Source of the DNA: UBA8199 sp035358715 | GTDB taxonomy: Bacteria; Verrucomicrobiota; Verrucomicrobiia; Limisphaerales; UBA8199 | Assembly (NCBI GenBank): GCA_035358715.1 | Contig: DAOPPX010000001.1 | Location: 186,001-250,000 of the forward strand | Direction: 5' to 3' | DNA length: 64,000 bases | Shown: one piece after another, positions 1 to 8,288 of the stretch | Position numbering within the stretch: the first letter of the stretch is position 1 | Layout: every line of letters begins with the position of its first letter | The notes under the pieces: generated by a model | What the model was told of the DNA's origin: nothing | What the model saw: only the letters and a program-made list of their open reading frames with translations | The model's database searches: none | Translations under genes and position numbers: made by a program

Positions 1-270
1 ACCTATTTTTCCGCCCTATACTTCAACCAGCACGGGCCTCAGCCCATCCTTCGGAATTCCAGCAAGAAAGACTACCGCGAAAGCCTCCTCGACGGCCTAT
101 ACCTGTTCCACAATCCCCACGCCACGTGGCCTGTCCCGTTCGCGTACTTCAACCATGATGACATTACGCAGGCAACCCTGCTCCGAGGCAACCCTGTCCC
201 GCGCTATAAGTGTAAGCACGGCCACTTGATCCAGCGCTCGTCCATGACCATCAGGACCAAAGACCCGTAG
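1..270 (+). CDS. Hypothetical protein, C-terminal fragment (5' end outside window)
   Basis: Frame 1 is open from the first base and ends at a TAG at 268-270, giving at least 89 residues. The tail is rich in Tyr, Phe, His and Asn and has two closely spaced Cys with a His (Cys-Lys-His-Gly-His) near the end. It resembles the end of a restriction-like or nucleic-acid-binding protein, but no family can be named from this piece. It precedes the GHKL ATPase gene by 36 bases on the same strand, so the two may be co-transcribed. Confidence 0.6.
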   Translation, partial: TYFSALYFNQHGPQPILRNSSKKDYRESLLDGLYLFHNPHATWPVPFAYFNHDDITQATLLRGNPVPRYKCKHGHLIQRSSMTIRTKDP

Positions 271-306
271 CCTTCCCACCCCATTCTCGGCTAAGGACCA
301 ACCCTC

Positions 307-1164
307 ATGTTCCTCGATTCAAAAGACATCCCTGACATTCAGCGGCTCATACAAGAGCCGCACAATGGTGGTGTCGCCAAGATCAAAGGGACTGACATCT
401 CGCTCAGCGTCGCGCTATTCCTTGCGGTGACGCAGCGCGCCCTCTGGCTTGCTGGAAACACCCACGCGGCCAGCAGCATCGCCCGACTCGGACTGCCCGG
501 CGTTTCACACGCAATCAACTGCCTGCTGGCGACCACTCCCGCCCAATCTAGAAACCCACTCGGGGCGCCGCCGTTCGACCTCTACCGCATCGCTTCCAAG
601 CAGGATCTCCTCCGCGACGATTGGCTGCTTTTTTGCGACCGCTTTCGCCGCAGCGCCGATGCCGGACGGAACGGGAAGATGTTCGTCGGCGTAGCCGCGG
701 TACTCGGCGAAATGGGGGACAACGTTGTATGGCATGCCTTCGAGGCAGACGACAAGCCGTGCCAAGCAATTGCAGGATTCCACGTATCCGATGGTACCGC
801 CTCCTTCTGCGTCGCGGATACCGGTCAAGGGTTTCTCAAGAGCCTGCAGCGCTCAACAAAGTGGGCTGCACTGGACAACGACCACGACGCGCTGGATGCC
901 GTTGTCACAAAGCGCGCCACCAGCCGGCCCAATGAGGCCGAGGGCGGAGGTTTCAAACAACTGTTCAACAGCCTGCTGGACTTCAATGGTCTCGTGATTC
1001 TAAGGAGCGGCGCCGCGGCCTTCCATATGGTGAACCGGGGGATGGAACGCGAGCTGCATGCCGATAATTGCACCCGAGTCCCCGGCTCTGCCGTCACCAC
1101 CGTGATCTGCCGGAAAGCCGAGCCCAAGGAACTGCCCCTGGGAAAAAGTCAAAATAGCTCTTGA
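307..1164 (+). CDS. GHKL-type ATPase (HATPase_c) protein
   Basis: The 285-aa protein has Bergerat-fold ATP-binding signatures in its C-terminal half: an N-box-like Glu135-x3-Asn139, a G1 box Asp171-Thr-Gly-Gly-like segment (DTGQG, 171-175) and a Gly-rich G2 lid (GGGF, 213-216). No phospho-acceptor His domain or membrane segment is seen, so it looks like a soluble anti-sigma/partner-switch type ATPase rather than a sensor kinase. An AAGGA Shine-Dalgarno lies upstream of the ATG. The next gene encodes a STAS-like domain, a pairing known for HATPase/DUF4325 modules; together they probably switch a binding partner by ATP-dependent phosphorylation or binding. The N-terminal 120 residues are unrecognised. 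Confidence 0.75.
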   Translation: MFLDSKDIPDIQRLIQEPHNGGVAKIKGTDISLSVALFLAVTQRALWLAGNTHAASSIARLGLPGVSHAINCLLATTPAQSRNPLGAPPFDLYRIASKQDLLRDDWLLFCDRFRRSADAGRNGKMFVGVAAVLGEMGDNVVWHAFEADDKPCQAIAGFHVSDGTASFCVADTGQGFLKSLQRSTKWAALDNDHDALDAVVTKRATSRPNEAEGGGFKQLFNSLLDFNGLVILRSGAAAFHMVNRGMERELHADNCTRVPGSAVTTVICRKAEPKELPLGKSQNSS

Positions 1165-1189
1165 TTTATATTTGGAAATGAATATAAAT
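1164..1189. promoter_or_regulatory. AT-rich perfect inverted repeat upstream of the STAS-like gene
   Basis: The arms ATTTATATT (1164-1172) and AATATAAAT (1181-1189) are exact reverse complements around an 8-base spacer. They sit between the ATPase stop codon and the GTG of the next gene, in an AT-rich patch that stands out from the GC-rich surroundings. It could be an operator, possibly for the winged-helix part of the downstream protein, or a promoter element. There is no T-run, so it is not an obvious intrinsic terminator. Confidence 0.5.
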
Positions 1190-1196
1190 TAAGGCC

Positions 1197-1772
1197 GTGC
1201 AAACGATCTGCATTGCCGAATTGAAGCCGTTCAGCCCCAGGCTGCACGGGGCCACCATTGGCGAGGAACACGCCCGGCTGGTGCGCGACCTGATTATCCG
1301 CCACCCTGAATCCAACGATTCCGTTATTCTCGACTTCTCCGAGGTGGAAGGGGCCAGTGCAAGCTATCTCAAACGACTGCTTCACCCATTCTTTGCGCCG
1401 CCAGGCGATCCCGGGCGCCTGCCACGCGAGATTGCTCCCATCGCGATTAACGTAGAGGCCGCCGACCTCAAAGAGGAACTCGATGACTACCTTGCAGGTA
1501 AGGGGCACGCAATGGTTCTCGCCGACCGCCCCTCAAAGCGGCCGAGGTTTCGCCAATTGCTCGGACGTCTGGATCGTGCGGCAGCCGAAACATTCAGCGA
1601 ATTGCAGGCGCTCAAGAAGTCCACGGCCGCGGAATTGTATGAGCGCCACCGGCAGGACACCACCAATCAAACCGCATGGAACAATCGTTTGGTACAACTC
1701 GTAGAGTTGCGCATCGCGCGTCGAGCCCGAGTTGGGCGATTTTGGGTTTACGAACCGATAGTGCAAAGCTGA
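1197..1772 (+). CDS. STAS-like (DUF4325-type) protein with C-terminal winged helix
   Basis: This 191-aa protein starts at GTG. Residues ~38-75 contain a beta strand followed by an acidic/Ser-rich turn (SVILDFSEVEGASASYL) typical of the STAS-like DUF4325 domain, which usually accompanies GHKL ATPases such as the preceding gene. Residues ~140-191 look like a winged-helix DNA-binding segment (helix, WNNRL recognition-like helix, Arg-rich wing). The combination suggests a regulator whose DNA binding is controlled by the ATPase. The inverted repeat in front of the gene is a candidate target. Family assignment rests on motif and context, not on a search. Confidence 0.65.
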   Translation: MQTICIAELKPFSPRLHGATIGEEHARLVRDLIIRHPESNDSVILDFSEVEGASASYLKRLLHPFFAPPGDPGRLPREIAPIAINVEAADLKEELDDYLAGKGHAMVLADRPSKRPRFRQLLGRLDRAAAETFSELQALKKSTAAELYERHRQDTTNQTAWNNRLVQLVELRIARRARVGRFWVYEPIVQS

Positions 1773-1779
1773 GGTACCT

Positions 1780-2151
1780 ATGGGATGGCAAGAACTACGA
1801 GCACGGGCCAAACAATTCCAGCAGCAAACTGACGCAGCGCTGGCCAACGACATCATGCAAGACACCCTGCTCTCGCGAGCAAAGGTCACTCGACGCCGAA
1901 GTTACACCTGCGTTTCCGAGACCAACAGTCCCCCCAGCGTCGGCATGGAAGTCCGACTTATAGATATGCACGACCGCATAGACGTTTATGTCAACAACCA
2001 ACCGGTCGGCCAGGTTGACCCGTCCCAGGCAGACCGAATGCGCAAGCAACAGCGGTTTGCGGATCGCCAAGGACGTTCCGTTCTCGGCCGCATCGCCAAA
2101 GTTTCAAAAGTCACCAACGGATTCTCCGTTACTGTAGTCAATTCGCAGTAA
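1780..2151 (+). CDS. Hypothetical protein (123 aa)
   Basis: A small soluble, basic protein. It starts 7 bases after the STAS-like gene and ends directly against the ATG of the next gene, so it is co-translated with both neighbours. Residues ~60-90 (MEVRLIDMHDRIDVYVNNQPVG, split by a turn) predict beta structure and suggest a small SH3-like or OB-like barrel. No signal peptide or membrane segment. Function unknown. Confidence 0.6.
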   Translation: MGWQELRARAKQFQQQTDAALANDIMQDTLLSRAKVTRRRSYTCVSETNSPPSVGMEVRLIDMHDRIDVYVNNQPVGQVDPSQADRMRKQQRFADRQGRSVLGRIAKVSKVTNGFSVTVVNSQ

Positions 2152-3303
2152 ATGAGCGCGGCTTCTCAGATCGCACTACCAGTCTCGCCTGCCCCTCAGA
2201 CCATGGGGTTCACCGGCTGCATCAACTGCAAACTCTTCAAATCATGTGGCGGCCATCAGCATCCCATAATTTTCGCCATCGGCTGCGCCAACTTCACCGG
2301 CGGCACAGGAAGGGTCCACACGGACGACATGAATCCGAACTGTAATGGCAAGTTCTGGACGCTTTGGGACGACGTCGGAGGACTCGTTGATTACTCGGTC
2401 GGGCCCCTTCATTCCGTCACCCCCACCGGACTCCCTCGCTACGTTCCTCAATTACAAGGGCGCCACCTTCGGCCACCCCGACCACTCGCCGCTGATGTCG
2501 TTGCCCTCAGGCTATTCCAGGTCGTGGGTCTTCGGCCCCGGGGCGGTTACGGCCCAAGATACTCCACCGCCGCCGAACTCCGCGCTGCTTACCACCTCCG
2601 TCCCGGCACACGTGTCATCCTCGTTGGCGTGGATGAAGATGCCCCGCTGGAGAGATTCTGGCATCACCATCGAATCCACCGCGTTTGCGAGGCGCTGGCG
2701 CAGCTCGGGCTGGAAGTCACGATTCCTAACTACTCCTTTTTCACGTGCGTTCCGCGTTTCCAAATTCTGCGGAATCGCAAGCGCATCCTGCTTGCTGCCG
2801 AACGCCTCTCAAGGGCAGGCGTCCGAGTCGCGATTCACCTGAATGCCGTTACTCAAGCCGATTGGGCATTTTGGGTCGCCTTTCTTCGCGAACATACTGA
2901 GGTCACCACTGTCGCGCTCGAGTTTCAAACGGGTCCGCTCGCCAATCACAAGGTCGGGCAGCAAGCTTTTGACGATTTGGATGACCTCATCGACCGCGTT
3001 GGCAGGCCGTTGCACATACTCCTGGTCGGCGCGGCGCGGTTCTACCTGCAAGCGCGCCGGCGCCGCTGGCATTTCACACTCATCGATAGCGAGCCTTTCA
3101 TGTTGTCGCAGAAAAGGCGCGTCTTGGAAAAGGGCCGCTGCGGCAGTTACTCGCTGAAATTTGTCCCCACACAGCCAGGTTCGCCGGTATACCACTTGTT
3201 CGAGGCGAACCTCAAAGCTTACGAAAAGTTGCTTCTTGCAGGCACGGAGTTGCCACGCGAGGTCCCAATGGAAAACTCGAACCAACCTGCACTTCTTCTG
3301 TGA
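2152..3303 (+). CDS. Hypothetical Cys-cluster protein, DUF4417/TIM-barrel-like
   Basis: 383 aa; the ATG directly abuts the previous stop (TAAATG), indicating translational coupling. The N-terminus carries C23-x2-C26-x5-C32-x12-C45, a possible zinc or iron-sulfur site. The central ~150-340 region alternates hydrophobic strands and helices (VILVGVDED..., VTIPNYSFF, VRVAIHLNA, VTTVALEF, LHILLVGA) as in a TIM barrel, recalling DUF4417-type proteins found on mobile elements. The last 92 bases overlap the convergent C39-like gene. Biochemical role unknown; the DUF4417 link is a weak recollection of pattern. Confidence 0.55.
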   Translation: MSAASQIALPVSPAPQTMGFTGCINCKLFKSCGGHQHPIIFAIGCANFTGGTGRVHTDDMNPNCNGKFWTLWDDVGGLVDYSVGPLHSVTPTGLPRYVPQLQGRHLRPPRPLAADVVALRLFQVVGLRPRGGYGPRYSTAAELRAAYHLRPGTRVILVGVDEDAPLERFWHHHRIHRVCEALAQLGLEVTIPNYSFFTCVPRFQILRNRKRILLAAERLSRAGVRVAIHLNAVTQADWAFWVAFLREHTEVTTVALEFQTGPLANHKVGQQAFDDLDDLIDRVGRPLHILLVGAARFYLQARRRRWHFTLIDSEPFMLSQKRRVLEKGRCGSYSLKFVPTQPGSPVYHLFEANLKAYEKLLLAGTELPREVPMENSNQPALLL

Positions 3304-3775
3304 CCTCCACTCCGTATTTTATTCGCCAACCCGTTGCGCGCCGAACCTCTGCAATAAGCCCAGCGGCAGTTCCGGCCGCCCACTCGGCCAGCGTCTGCCA
3401 GCAGCATGCGTTGTGGTCAAAAAACCTATCACCCTCCACCCCGATCCAGTGCGTGTGAACAAGACTCCACCTCGAAAAGAACTCCTTCTCTGTCCAAGGT
3501 CCCAACCATTGGACGAGAGCAACTCCACGCGAGGGCGCGGCGCACTTCTGGACCCTCGTCGCATATCCCGCCCCTGCAAACGCGCGCAACATCTGCGTCA
3601 GGTTCGTCCACCGGCATTCTGGGAACTGCGGGAAATACTGCATCACGCGGCAAACTTCCCGCTGCGTCACCGCGGCGAAAGCCGCCGGACCACAATTCGC
3701 CCCAAAATTGATTCGGGCCACCTCAATATCCCACGGCACAAAGGCCGATGCCGCGCCGTCCCGGCCGCTGTTCAT
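3212..3775 (-). CDS. Papain/C39-like cysteine peptidase-fold protein
   Basis: 187 aa. Residues 26-32 read A-N-C28-G-P-A-A, the nucleophile motif of C39-like peptidases, and residues 105-122 supply V-H107-T-H109-W-x-G-V-E-G-D-R-F-F-D120-H-N122, which fits the His and Asp/Asn of the triad. There is no signal peptide, so a cytoplasmic peptidase, amidase or deubiquitinase-like role is possible. Its start overlaps the methyltransferase stop by ATGA, so the two form an operon. The C-terminal tail lies on the strand opposite the previous gene; the true stop agrees with the continuous frame. Confidence 0.55.
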   Translation of the reverse strand: MNSGRDGAASAFVPWDIEVARINFGANCGPAAFAAVTQREVCRVMQYFPQFPECRWTNLTQMLRAFAGAGYATRVQKCAAPSRGVALVQWLGPWTEKEFFSRWSLVHTHWIGVEGDRFFDHNACCWQTLAEWAAGTAAGLIAEVRRATGWRIKYGVEVTEEVQVGSSFPLGPRVATPCLQEATFRKL

Positions 3776-4497
3776 CGTTCAACCCTCCCAGTCCGTTCCG
3801 CGAATGCGCTGCTCAGGTCTGCCAAAATAGCTTGCTGGACTCCCGTGTGCTCTCGCCTGAATCGTGACACCCAGCGAGCCCGTTTGCGTTTGATGCCCTG
3901 CCGATCCCGGAAAGTTTCCCCAAGAAAACGGGTGTCGTGGAGAACCGCTGGCTCGAAATTCAACCAGACTGCTTCCTCACGGCTGCCCGTGTGCGAGGTT
4001 CCCGCAAATAGCCTCTTTTCCCACCCCACAAGCATTTCATCGTATGTATCGTTGCTGTAGCCCGAAATCATTACTGCGCACGGCAGATCGCGAAGGAGCC
4101 GTAGCAAGTCCCGATGCTCTTCCTCGCAATAGTCATGGCGATATGGGCTGCGGCTCGATCGTCGGCTTGCCGGCCAATATGGCGGGTCCGAATAGACAAA
4201 CTCGTCGCCGGCAAATCGGTAGCTGCCGAGGAAGTCTTCCGCCCTGCATCTGACAAACCTGAACCGAGCATCAAAATGACCGACAAATTCACGAATCACC
4301 TCCGGGTCGCGGTCAATGCCAATGTTAAGCTCTGCGGGAATTTTGTGCCTGAGCACCGCCCCACCGCCCAGGTGCGTCTCGATGTAAACCCGATGCGGCG
4401 GCATCAGGTTTATCAACTTCTGAAAACAGCGGAACTTTCCGCCCGGATATCGCATCGCGTCAACATCGTCAGATTTGACGAGGATGTCAACCCCCAT
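3772..4497 (-). CDS. dam: DNA adenine methyltransferase, D12 (Dam) class
   Basis: 241 aa, near the usual size of Dam-family N6-adenine methyltransferases. Seen motifs: YPGGK at 17-21, an AdoMet-binding ETHLGGGAV at 40-48, and the catalytic DPPY at 104-107. A GAGGAGG Shine-Dalgarno precedes the ATG. No cognate restriction enzyme adjoins it directly, although a DpnII/MboI-fold nuclease domain is encoded across the divergent promoter in the Argonaute operon. The target sequence cannot be read from the gene. It may mark element DNA as self. Confidence 0.88.
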   Translation of the reverse strand: MGVDILVKSDDVDAMRYPGGKFRCFQKLINLMPPHRVYIETHLGGGAVLRHKIPAELNIGIDRDPEVIREFVGHFDARFRFVRCRAEDFLGSYRFAGDEFVYSDPPYWPASRRSSRSPYRHDYCEEEHRDLLRLLRDLPCAVMISGYSNDTYDEMLVGWEKRLFAGTSHTGSREEAVWLNFEPAVLHDTRFLGETFRDRQGIKRKRARWVSRFRREHTGVQQAILADLSSAFAERTGRVER

Positions 4498-4544
4498 GTT
4501 GCCGATTCCTCCTCGGAGGTGCGGCGCCCCTCTGATCCCATCTT
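4498..4544. promoter_or_regulatory. Divergent promoter region between methyltransferase and Argonaute
   Basis: Only 47 bases separate the two divergent start codons, so both promoters and any operator must lie here or reach into the coding ends. The methyltransferase side has a clear GAGGAGG ribosome binding site; the Argonaute side has none near its ATG. No confident -10 or -35 pair is visible. Confidence 0.45.
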
Positions 4545-6938
4545 ATGCACACGACCAGCACGCTAACGAACCAACACCGCCCCGCGCCCAACAAGTCGGC
4601 TCCGCCGCAACAGCCAAAACCCAACAAGGCGCCGAAAGGCACTTCACTGCGCCTGAGCGCCTTCCACCTTTTGATCGAGGCCCCCACTTTCCAGGCATTC
4701 TCACAACCAATGCCCGACAACAAGCAACTCAAAGGCCTTCGCGATTCCATCGGCAAAGAGTGGTTTCTTTTTTGGAAGGAAGGGACGGTTTACGGCCTGC
4801 CGAAATCCCCACAGCCCGCGACCCCTTTCGGAAAGCCAATCACCCTCAAAACGAACGAGTACCTCGGCCTGGCAGTTCTGAACGCCCACGCCAACGAGCT
4901 TATCCCTCAATTGCTCCCAAAGTACGAGCCCATCCGAGCCAGATACCGCCGCGGATTCCGGTTCGTCGCCAAGAAAACAGAAATCGTCGCTGACATCATT
5001 AAGGGTTGGAGCGGTCTCCCGCTCGCAACGCACGGCTTCAAAATCCGGCCAAGATTCACTTGCGACACTCGCCTGGTCGAACTCCGCCCCGGACAACTCC
5101 AAATCCTGCTAATGCTCGGCGCAGCCATGAATTGGTCCGCCGAGAGCCGCCTCCCCGACCTGGCAGCGGCTGGCGTTGATCTTGCCGGCCTCCACGTCGT
5201 CCGCAAGAACCCGCAGCCCGGCGAACGTCGCCTCGTAGGCCGCATTGCCAGCATTGATGGTGACACCGTCCGCCTGAGCGAGAGTTGCAACGGTCAACCC
5301 ACGGTCCCCGCCGACTCAGTTCAACTCGAAGGCACGCGCGCGGTTTTCAGCCGTTGCCTGAAAAGTCTTCTGGGCGACCGCTACAAACAGTTCGACGCCC
5401 TGAGGGACGAACGCGAGGCCGCGTTCATGACCGGGCCCGGCCTCGACAACTGCCTGGACCAGTTCTTCGATCAGTTCCGCAAGGCTGAAGCCCTCCAACT
5501 GGCGTCGGGCGTCGTCGCCAAAGTTGGTGAGCAGGTCAACCTTGCCAACATCGGCGCCTTCCAAACCACCATCGAGTTGTCGCCTGTCGAGTACTGCTAC
5601 GATCCTGCAAAGACTAGACGCCACCAGTACGCTTGGCACGGGCTCGAGGAGTTTGGGCCTTACAGCCGCGACTCGTTCCCAAAACGAAGCCCGCGCGTCC
5701 TGGTCGTTTGCCCCGACGTCGCCCAGCCACGCATCGAGCAGGCTCTGCGCCATTTCCAGCACGGCATCCCCCAAAGCACCTTCACCAAAGGGTTCGAGCG
5801 AGCCTTCAATCTCGTGAACCTGGAATTCGGGTGGTGCACAGTCCCTCTCCGAAACTTCGCCAGTAGCACCAAACCGGCTCTCACCTACCATGCACACGTC
5901 GAGAAGCATCTCGCGGGCGATTCAAACTTCGATGCCGCCATCGTCGTCGTCCAGGACGATCACGCCCAGTTGCCCGATTCCGCCAGCCCGTACCTGTTCG
6001 CCAAAGCGCTGCTTCTCACCAACGGCATCCCGGTGCAAGAGGCTCGCGTCTCAACCCTTGCTCGTCATCCGGACGGCCTCCAATGGGTCCTCCAGAACTT
6101 CGCCGTCGCCCTCTACGCCAAGATGGGCGGCACACCCTGGACCGTGAACCAGGACCTCACCGTAAACGACGAAATCGTTATCGGCATGGGCATGGTCGAA
6201 GTCTCCGGTAGCCGGTTCGAGGAACGTCAGCGCCACGTCGGCATCACGACCGTCTTCAGAGGCGACGGCAATTATCTGCTCGCCAACCTCTCAAAAGAGT
6301 GCGCTTACGAGGAATACCCATCCGTCCTGAAAGACTCGATGGCCGGCGTGCTGGCCGAAATCAGGGAACGGAACGGCTGGCGAAAAGGCGACACCGTCCG
6401 CGTCGTCTTCCACGCCTCGAAACCCCTCCGCAATTTAGAGGTGGACGAGCTTATGGAAAAATGCGCCAAGGAAGCCGCTCCAGAACAAAACATCCAGTTC
6501 GCGTTCCTCGATGTCCTCCGCGACCACTCGTTCCAGATCCTCGACTACTCCCAAATGGGCCGCCCCAACAAGGCTGGAAAGAGCCGGGGCATCTTCGTTC
6601 CGAAGCGCGGCCTGGTTGCCCATATCGGCAAGGACACACGGCTCGTCTGCACGAACGGTCTCCTCCAAATCAAAAAACCAACCACTCCCCTGCCGATGCC
6701 GGTGCTCGTCCATCTCCATCCGCTTTCGACCGGCTCCGGCTGCGACCTAACCTACCTCACCGAGCAGGTCCTTAAATTCACGTCCCTCACCTGGCGGTCA
6801 ACCCAACCCGCTTACACACCGGTGACCATTTACTACCCCGAGTTGATCTCCGACCTAATGCTCCGCTTGAAGCAAGTTCCCGGTTGGTCGCCAGCGCCGC
6901 TCAATACCAAGCTGCGGTCCAGCAAATGGTTTCTATGA
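4545..6938 (+). CDS. ago: Long prokaryotic Argonaute with degenerate PIWI catalytic site
   Basis: 797 aa with N, reduced linker/PAZ-like, MID (~380-540) and PIWI (~540-797) regions. The MID has the 5'-end binding pattern Y483-x3-K487-x10-Q498. In PIWI the Asp expected after I-G-x is Gly549 (IGMG), the Asp expected after V-V-F-H is Ser625 (HASKP), and the Y-A-D near the C-terminus is Y-P-E. The C-terminal end KWFL is typical of Argonautes. Guide and target binding is therefore likely retained without slicing, as in long-B Argonautes, which act through a co-encoded effector. The stop overlaps the nuclease start (ATGA). Start codon chosen as first ATG; the first ~30 residues are low complexity. 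Confidence 0.87.
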   Translation: MHTTSTLTNQHRPAPNKSAPPQQPKPNKAPKGTSLRLSAFHLLIEAPTFQAFSQPMPDNKQLKGLRDSIGKEWFLFWKEGTVYGLPKSPQPATPFGKPITLKTNEYLGLAVLNAHANELIPQLLPKYEPIRARYRRGFRFVAKKTEIVADIIKGWSGLPLATHGFKIRPRFTCDTRLVELRPGQLQILLMLGAAMNWSAESRLPDLAAAGVDLAGLHVVRKNPQPGERRLVGRIASIDGDTVRLSESCNGQPTVPADSVQLEGTRAVFSRCLKSLLGDRYKQFDALRDEREAAFMTGPGLDNCLDQFFDQFRKAEALQLASGVVAKVGEQVNLANIGAFQTTIELSPVEYCYDPAKTRRHQYAWHGLEEFGPYSRDSFPKRSPRVLVVCPDVAQPRIEQALRHFQHGIPQSTFTKGFERAFNLVNLEFGWCTVPLRNFASSTKPALTYHAHVEKHLAGDSNFDAAIVVVQDDHAQLPDSASPYLFAKALLLTNGIPVQEARVSTLARHPDGLQWVLQNFAVALYAKMGGTPWTVNQDLTVNDEIVIGMGMVEVSGSRFEERQRHVGITTVFRGDGNYLLANLSKECAYEEYPSVLKDSMAGVLAEIRERNGWRKGDTVRVVFHASKPLRNLEVDELMEKCAKEAAPEQNIQFAFLDVLRDHSFQILDYSQMGRPNKAGKSRGIFVPKRGLVAHIGKDTRLVCTNGLLQIKKPTTPLPMPVLVHLHPLSTGSGCDLTYLTEQVLKFTSLTWRSTQPAYTPVTIYYPELISDLMLRLKQVPGWSPAPLNTKLRSSKWFL

Positions 6939-8179
6939 CCAGCCCTCTCGTTACCAACTTTGCCAGCCAATGCTCAGCGCTGACGGCATCCTTGCGCGAG
7001 CATTTCCTATGGCCCTCGCCAGATGCCGGCTTTGCCTCGTTCGTCTGCCGCCAGGTGGGCCGCGAATTGCCCCTCACACCCGCGCCGAACCTCGCTATCG
7101 CCAAACTCGACGCCTCAACCCAGGCACCCGACCTCGCCGCATTTGGCTTTTATGCCGCTTCCCAGGTGGTGCTCTCCAGCCGCGTGACGCCGCCAGGCTG
7201 GGCTGACGGATTCTCCCGCCTTACCGGGCGCAATCCTTACCCCTCAGACCGTCATGCCTTCACCTTCCGGCCTGTCGAACTCCTGGGCGTTGCCCTCGGC
7301 GCCGCTCACACACCCTCACTGCCCCAGAGCGACAAACAGTGGCTCATCGGTGTCCTGACCGATGCCCCCAAAAAATGCGCCGGAGACTGTTGGACACGCT
7401 ATCTGCTGGCAGCCACCAGGCTCGTCTGCGGCCTGCCTCCAGCCATCGCAACCACCGACGCCTTGCAAACGCTTTCCATGCAGGAGCTCGCTCTGCTCAT
7501 TTGGCTGACCTCCGCCGACACGTTCCGTGACGGGCCGTGGAAACACTTCCCTCAGCCTGGACTCCACCGTCAGTTCCTCGCGCACGGCCTGACCAACGAA
7601 CCGGCCGCGCAAGACGCTAGCACGGCGGCCCTTCTGTATACGGCAGTCCAAATCAGCTCGAATTCGCTGCTCGACTCAGAAGTCGCTCAAAACTGGCAAC
7701 TTCGCTCCTCCTCCAAAGACGCCGTCGCGCTCGTGGTCCAAATCTGCCGCCACTTCCACCAGTGCGCCCTCCAACTCCTGTCCAGGCACGCCAATCGTCA
7801 AACCCTCAAGATCACAGACGAGTACGACGTCCAGGACCTCCTCCACTCCCTGCTCAAGCTCCACTTTGACGACGTTCGGCCCGAGGAGTGGACACCAAGC
7901 TACGCTGGATCATCGAGCAGGATGGACTTCCTGCTTAAACGGGAACGGGTCGTGGTCGAAACCAAGATGACCCGGAAGAATCTCGGCCAGAAAGAAGTCG
8001 CCAACGAGCTGACAGAGGACATCGCCCGCTACCGCAAACACCCCGACTGCGGCGCACTCGTCTGTTTTGTGTACGACCCAGCCCACATCTGCAAAAACGC
8101 CGCCGCCATCGAAACAGATGTCCCCCAAAGCTCCCCAGGCTTTCCCGTCGCGGTCGTTGTCGGTCCACAAGGCCTCTAA
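6935..8179 (+). CDS. Argonaute-associated PD-(D/E)XK nuclease (DpnII/MboI-type domain)
   Basis: 414 aa from the ATG that overlaps the Argonaute stop (ATGA); an upstream in-frame GTG at 6884 is less likely. The C-terminal ~120 residues match the REase_DpnII-MboI pattern: EYDVQDLLHSLL-like entry (296-307), conserved W-T-P-S-Y-A-G-S, catalytic Asp331 and Glu342-x-Lys344, then a D-I-A-R-Y-R-x-H-P-D-C segment. The first ~280 residues are helical and unrecognised; they probably contact the Argonaute. By analogy with nucleases paired to long-B Argonautes, guide-directed target recognition would release indiscriminate DNA cleavage and abort infection. Confidence 0.85.
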   Translation: MTSPLVTNFASQCSALTASLREHFLWPSPDAGFASFVCRQVGRELPLTPAPNLAIAKLDASTQAPDLAAFGFYAASQVVLSSRVTPPGWADGFSRLTGRNPYPSDRHAFTFRPVELLGVALGAAHTPSLPQSDKQWLIGVLTDAPKKCAGDCWTRYLLAATRLVCGLPPAIATTDALQTLSMQELALLIWLTSADTFRDGPWKHFPQPGLHRQFLAHGLTNEPAAQDASTAALLYTAVQISSNSLLDSEVAQNWQLRSSSKDAVALVVQICRHFHQCALQLLSRHANRQTLKITDEYDVQDLLHSLLKLHFDDVRPEEWTPSYAGSSSRMDFLLKRERVVVETKMTRKNLGQKEVANELTEDIARYRKHPDCGALVCFVYDPAHICKNAAAIETDVPQSSPGFPVAVVVGPQGL

Positions 8180-8288
8180 CCCACGCCCAACTTCTAGCCT
8201 CGCTCAACCGCCGTGAAATCCAAGACCCAGAGCCTGGGCCGCATAAAAGGAAGAGTTCCCGCCGCGCGGCAACCTTCAACTCTTCCAG

